A stretch of 10,436 nucleotides of DNA, from positions 1-10,436 of the forward strand of contig JABUTQ010000322.1 in assembly GCA_021443605.1 (NCBI GenBank), in the 5' to 3' direction. The DNA comes from Bacteroidales bacterium. Its GTDB lineage: Bacteria > Bacteroidota > Bacteroidia > Bacteroidales > UBA932. Positions 7,550 to 10,436 of the stretch are shown here, piece by piece; within the stretch, counting starts at the first letter, position 1; each line of letters starts with the position of its first letter. A model generated the notes under the pieces. It was not told the origin of the DNA, did no database searches, and saw only the letters and a program-made list of their open reading frames with translations. Both the position numbers and the translations under genes were made by a program.

Positions 7550-8692
7550 ATGGATTTCAATCTTACAAAGACTCAGTCTCTGTTCCGTCAGATGATTCGC
7601 GAGTTTTCCGAGAAGGAGGTGAAGCCGCTGGCTGCCGAAATCGACGAACAGGAGCGTTTCCCGGAAGAGACTGTTGCCAAAATGGCAAAATTGGGATTGT
7701 TGGGAATCCCTTTCCCCAAAGAATATGGCGGTGCAGGTGGAGACAATATTATGTATTCCATTGCAGTTGAGGAACTTTCACGCTGCTGTGCCACCACCGG
7801 TGTAATCGTTTCGGCTCACACTTCCCTCTGCGTTGCCCCCATCTATGAAAACGGCACGGAAGAGCAGAAGAAGAAATATCTCCCCAAACTCTGCAGCGGA
7901 GAATGGCTCGGCGGGTTCGGTCTCACTGAGCCGAATGCCGGCACGGATGCCTCTGCACAGCAGACCACAGCCGTTGAAGATGGAGACTATTATATCCTCA
8001 ACGGAAACAAGATTTTTATCACAAATGCCGGTCACGCAGACGTTTATGTAATTGCGGCAATGACCGACAAGAGCCTTGGCGTCAAAGGGATCTCCACCTT
8101 TATCGTGGAATCTACTTTCCCGGGATTCTCAATCGGAAAGAAGGAGTTGAAGATGGGTATCCGCGGCAGCGCCACGGCCGAGCTTATCTTCACTAACTGC
8201 CGCGTGCCCAAGGAGAATCTCCTCGGCAAGCTCGGAGGCGGTTTCGCAATTGCAATGAAGACTCTCGACGGAGGCCGCATCGGTATCGCATCGCAGGCGC
8301 TCGGTATCGCACAAGGTGCTGTGGATGAGACAGTTAAATATTGCAAGGAGCGCAGCCAGTTTGGCAAGACTCTCAGCAAGTTCCAGAACACCCAGTTCCA
8401 GATGGCAGACCTCGCCACCAAGGTGGAGGCATCCCGTCTGCTCGTGCGCAGCGCATCTTTCAAGAAAGACTGCAAACTCCCGTATTCCGCTGATGCCGCT
8501 ATGGCAAAACTCTTTGCTGCAGAAACAGCTATGGAGGTGACAACCAAGGCAGTACAGTTCCACGGCGGTTATGGTTACACCCGTGAATATCCCGTGGAGA
8601 GGATGATGCGCGACGCCAAGATTACCGAAATCTACGAAGGTACTTCAGAGGTTCAGCGTATGGTGATTGCAGGTAAATTGTTTGGCAAATAA
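7550..8692 (+). CDS. bcd: Butyryl-CoA dehydrogenase (short-chain acyl-CoA dehydrogenase)
   Basis: FAD enzyme that reduces crotonyl-CoA to butyryl-CoA using electrons from EtfAB. At 380 residues it matches clostridial Bcd (379). The first acyl-CoA dehydrogenase signature, GFGLTEPNAGTDAS, is at 122-135. The second, around QFHGGYGYTREYPVERMMRD, is at 336-355. The catalytic base is E363 in IYEGTSE. The ATG at 7550 is chosen because it gives the normal N-terminus MDFNLTKTQ; an upstream in-frame ATG at 7481 would add 23 unrelated residues and run back into hbd. The gene stands directly before etfB and etfA, the arrangement of electron-bifurcating Bcd-Etf complexes. No SD sequence is seen before the start. 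Confidence 0.96.
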   Translation: MDFNLTKTQSLFRQMIREFSEKEVKPLAAEIDEQERFPEETVAKMAKLGLLGIPFPKEYGGAGGDNIMYSIAVEELSRCCATTGVIVSAHTSLCVAPIYENGTEEQKKKYLPKLCSGEWLGGFGLTEPNAGTDASAQQTTAVEDGDYYILNGNKIFITNAGHADVYVIAAMTDKSLGVKGISTFIVESTFPGFSIGKKELKMGIRGSATAELIFTNCRVPKENLLGKLGGGFAIAMKTLDGGRIGIASQALGIAQGAVDETVKYCKERSQFGKTLSKFQNTQFQMADLATKVEASRLLVRSASFKKDCKLPYSADAAMAKLFAAETAMEVTTKAVQFHGGYGYTREYPVERMMRDAKITEIYEGTSEVQRMVIAGKLFGK

Positions 8693-8693
8693 C

Positions 8694-8699
8694 AGGAGG
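8694..8699 (+). promoter_or_regulatory. Strong Shine-Dalgarno sequence of etfB
   Basis: A perfect AGGAGG lies two bases after the bcd stop and 7 bases before the etfB ATG. It stands out because most starts in this window (kamD, atoA, hbd, bcd, etfA) have no such sequence and the others have weaker purine-rich forms. It supports the chosen etfB start and suggests strong independent initiation. Confidence 0.85.
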
Positions 8700-8706
8700 A
8701 ATCAAG

Positions 8707-9489
8707 ATGAAAATAATAGTTTTAGTAAAACAGGTTCCGGATACCACCGAAATCAAGATTAATCCTGTAACGGGTACCCTTATCCGTGATGGTGTTCCGG
8801 CAATTATGAACCCTGACGACAAGGGAGCTCTTGAACTGGCACTTCAATTGAAAGACAAATTCGGGGCAGAGATTACCGTTATCACAATGGGGCTTCCCCA
8901 GGCAGATCTCGTTCTGAGAGAGGCACTTGCAATGGGTGCAGACAATGCCGTGCTCCTTACGGACCGCAAACTTGGCGGAGCGGACACTCTTGCCACAAGC
9001 CGTGCCCTTTCGGGAGCGCTCAGAGTTTTGGGATATGATATCATAGTAGGTGGTCGTCAGGCTATTGACGGAGACACTGCACAGGTTGGCCCTCAGATTG
9101 CCGAACATCTTGATATTCCGCAGATTTCTTATGTTGTCGGAATGGATTACGATGGCAAAAACACATACACCGTAAAGAAAGAGACCGAGGAAGGATACCA
9201 GATGCTTGAAGTTGACGGCCCTTGTCTTTTCACAGTCCTTGCTTCGGCTTACAAGCCCCGCTATATGAATGTCCGTGGCATCGTTGAGGCATACGACAAG
9301 GAGGTCAAGATTATGGATGCCTCTATGATTGGCATAGATGAAAATATGCTTGGTCTGAAAGGCTCACCCACCCGCGTGTTCAAGTCGTTCACAAAGGGCA
9401 TCAAACAAGCCGGAGAGGTGTTCGAGGTGTCGCCGGAAGAGGCAGCCGACCTCATCGTTGCCAGACTTAAAGAGAAACATATTATCTAA
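8707..9489 (+). CDS. etfB: Electron transfer flavoprotein, beta subunit
   Basis: The small subunit of the Etf that passes electrons to Bcd. It has 260 residues, the normal length, and opens with the family pattern IVLVKQVPDTTEIKINPVTG. The nucleotide-binding segments ADTLATS (92-98) and GRQAIDGDTAQVGP (116-129) are clear. The sequence resembles EtfB of anaerobic butyrate and glutamate fermenters (for example Acidaminococcus fermentans), where this subunit binds the bifurcating FAD and NADH, rather than the AMP-binding mitochondrial form. Bifurcation is inferred from this resemblance and from the bcd-etfB-etfA order. It follows bcd after 14 bases, which include a strong ribosome binding site. 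Confidence 0.95.
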   Translation: MKIIVLVKQVPDTTEIKINPVTGTLIRDGVPAIMNPDDKGALELALQLKDKFGAEITVITMGLPQADLVLREALAMGADNAVLLTDRKLGGADTLATSRALSGALRVLGYDIIVGGRQAIDGDTAQVGPQIAEHLDIPQISYVVGMDYDGKNTYTVKKETEEGYQMLEVDGPCLFTVLASAYKPRYMNVRGIVEAYDKEVKIMDASMIGIDENMLGLKGSPTRVFKSFTKGIKQAGEVFEVSPEEAADLIVARLKEKHII

Positions 9490-9510
9490 CCGTCTAAAAA
9501 TGAATATATT

Positions 9511-10436
9511 ATGAATAAAGCAGATTATAAGGACGTATTTGTATTCGCAGAGCAGAGAGACGGTAAGATTCAACCCGTGGCCCTGGAACTGCTTGGAAAG
9601 GCACGCGACCTTGCAGACACTCTCGGAGAAAAGGTTGTGGCTATGTTCATGGGCTCCGGCATTGCGAATCAGGCTCAGACACTTGTGGAATATGGTGCCG
9701 ACAAGGTTATCGTTGTGGATAATCCATATCTTAAAGATTATGTCACAGAGCAATATGCACAGGCTGTGTATCAGACAATTGTGGCGAACAAGCCATCTAT
9801 TGTCCTTTTTGGCGCCACCACAATCGGCCGTGACCTGGCTCCGCGTCTTTCGGCAAGATTGACCACAGGCCTCACTGCAGACTGCACGAAACTGGATATT
9901 TCGGAAGACACTCACGAGCTTCTGATGACTCGTCCCGCATTCGGTGGAAACCTTATGGCCACCATTATGTGTACCGAGCATCGTCCGCAGATGTCAACGG
10001 TCCGCCCGGGTGTGATGCAGAAAGCAGTTCCGGATAGTTCCCGCAAAGGGGAGATTGTGAATGGTGAAGTGGTGTTCGACCCTTCACGTTTCCGCGTAAA
10101 GCTCTTGAAGAACGTCAAGGAGGACAAGGGTGCGGTGGATATCACAAATGCCAAGGTGCTTGTTTCAGGCGGACGTGGCGTTGGCTGCAAGGAAGGGTTC
10201 CAAATGCTTCAGTCTCTTGCAGATGCACTTGGTGGAGAGGTTTCTTCTTCACGTGCAATGGTTGATGCGGGTGTGATGCCTCACGACCGTCAGGTTGGGC
10301 AGACAGGCAAGACCGTGCGTCCGAATCTCTATCTCGCTTGCGGTATTTCGGGAGCAATCCAGCACCTTGCAGGTATGGAGGAGAGTGATTTTATCATCGC
10401 GATAAACAAGGACAAGTTCGCACCGATTTTCAAGGT
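9511..10436 (+). CDS. etfA: Electron transfer flavoprotein, alpha subunit (3' end outside window)
   Basis: The frame opens at ATG 9511 (MNKADYKDVFVFAEQRDGKI) and stays open to the last base, giving 308 codons plus two bases. The family is usually about 335-340 residues, so roughly 30 residues lie beyond the edge. The C-terminal FAD-binding domain is recognisable from SGGRGVGCKEGF at 219-230, VGQTGKTVRPNLYLACGISG at 262-281 and the following AIQHLAGM, then AINKDKFAPIF near the end. This domain holds the electron-shuttling FAD that docks with Bcd. The start follows etfB after 21 AT-rich bases with no SD sequence. Confidence 0.95.
   Translation, partial: MNKADYKDVFVFAEQRDGKIQPVALELLGKARDLADTLGEKVVAMFMGSGIANQAQTLVEYGADKVIVVDNPYLKDYVTEQYAQAVYQTIVANKPSIVLFGATTIGRDLAPRLSARLTTGLTADCTKLDISEDTHELLMTRPAFGGNLMATIMCTEHRPQMSTVRPGVMQKAVPDSSRKGEIVNGEVVFDPSRFRVKLLKNVKEDKGAVDITNAKVLVSGGRGVGCKEGFQMLQSLADALGGEVSSSRAMVDAGVMPHDRQVGQTGKTVRPNLYLACGISGAIQHLAGMEESDFIIAINKDKFAPIFK

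Noticed and set aside
9500..9514. Four-codon mini-frame ending across the etfA start, as a possible leader peptide
   Set aside because: It is very short and lies in an AT-rich gap where such frames arise by chance; no further support is visible.

Overview
The window is one uninterrupted block of plus-strand genes for the fermentation of lysine to butyrate in an anaerobic bacterium. The most likely host is a member of the Bacteroidota (Bacteroidales, of the Porphyromonas/Odoribacter/Alistipes sort). This rests on gene content, roughly balanced base composition with AT-rich gaps, and many starts that lack a Shine-Dalgarno sequence. A Fusobacterium or Clostridium would normally be far more AT-rich. 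The host assignment is inference.

Layout: (1) Positions 1-564 hold the 3' part of kamA (lysine 2,3-aminomutase), cut by the left edge. (2) Positions 564-2866 hold two overlapping genes, kamB and kamC: a P-loop protein and a MutS-like ATPase, best read as the reactivase of lysine 5,6-aminomutase. (3) Positions 2869-5216 hold kamD and kamE, the two subunits of the B12- and PLP-dependent lysine 5,6-aminomutase. (4) Positions 5225-5881 hold a lone B subunit of an acetoacetate/butyrate-type CoA-transferase. (5) Positions 5881-7518 hold crt (enoyl-CoA hydratase) and hbd (3-hydroxybutyryl-CoA dehydrogenase). (6) Positions 7550-10436 hold bcd, etfB and etfA (butyryl-CoA dehydrogenase and its electron-transfer flavoprotein). 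etfA is cut by the right edge.

How they work together: KamA turns L-lysine into beta-lysine, and KamDE moves the terminal amino group to give 3,5-diaminohexanoate. The next enzymes of the known pathway (Kdd, Kce, Kal) are not in this window. They would yield acetoacetate and 3-aminobutyryl-CoA, then crotonyl-CoA. Bcd-EtfAB reduces crotonyl-CoA to butyryl-CoA, and the CoA-transferase would exchange butyryl-CoA with acetoacetate to release butyrate and acetoacetyl-CoA. Hbd and Crt can carry acetoacetyl-CoA back to crotonyl-CoA, so both halves of lysine could end as butyrate.

All intergenic gaps are 31 bases or shorter and three junctions overlap, so the genes probably form one operon whose promoter lies upstream of the window. 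No RNA gene, mobile element, CRISPR array, riboswitch or terminator was seen. No stretch longer than 300 bases lacks a gene.
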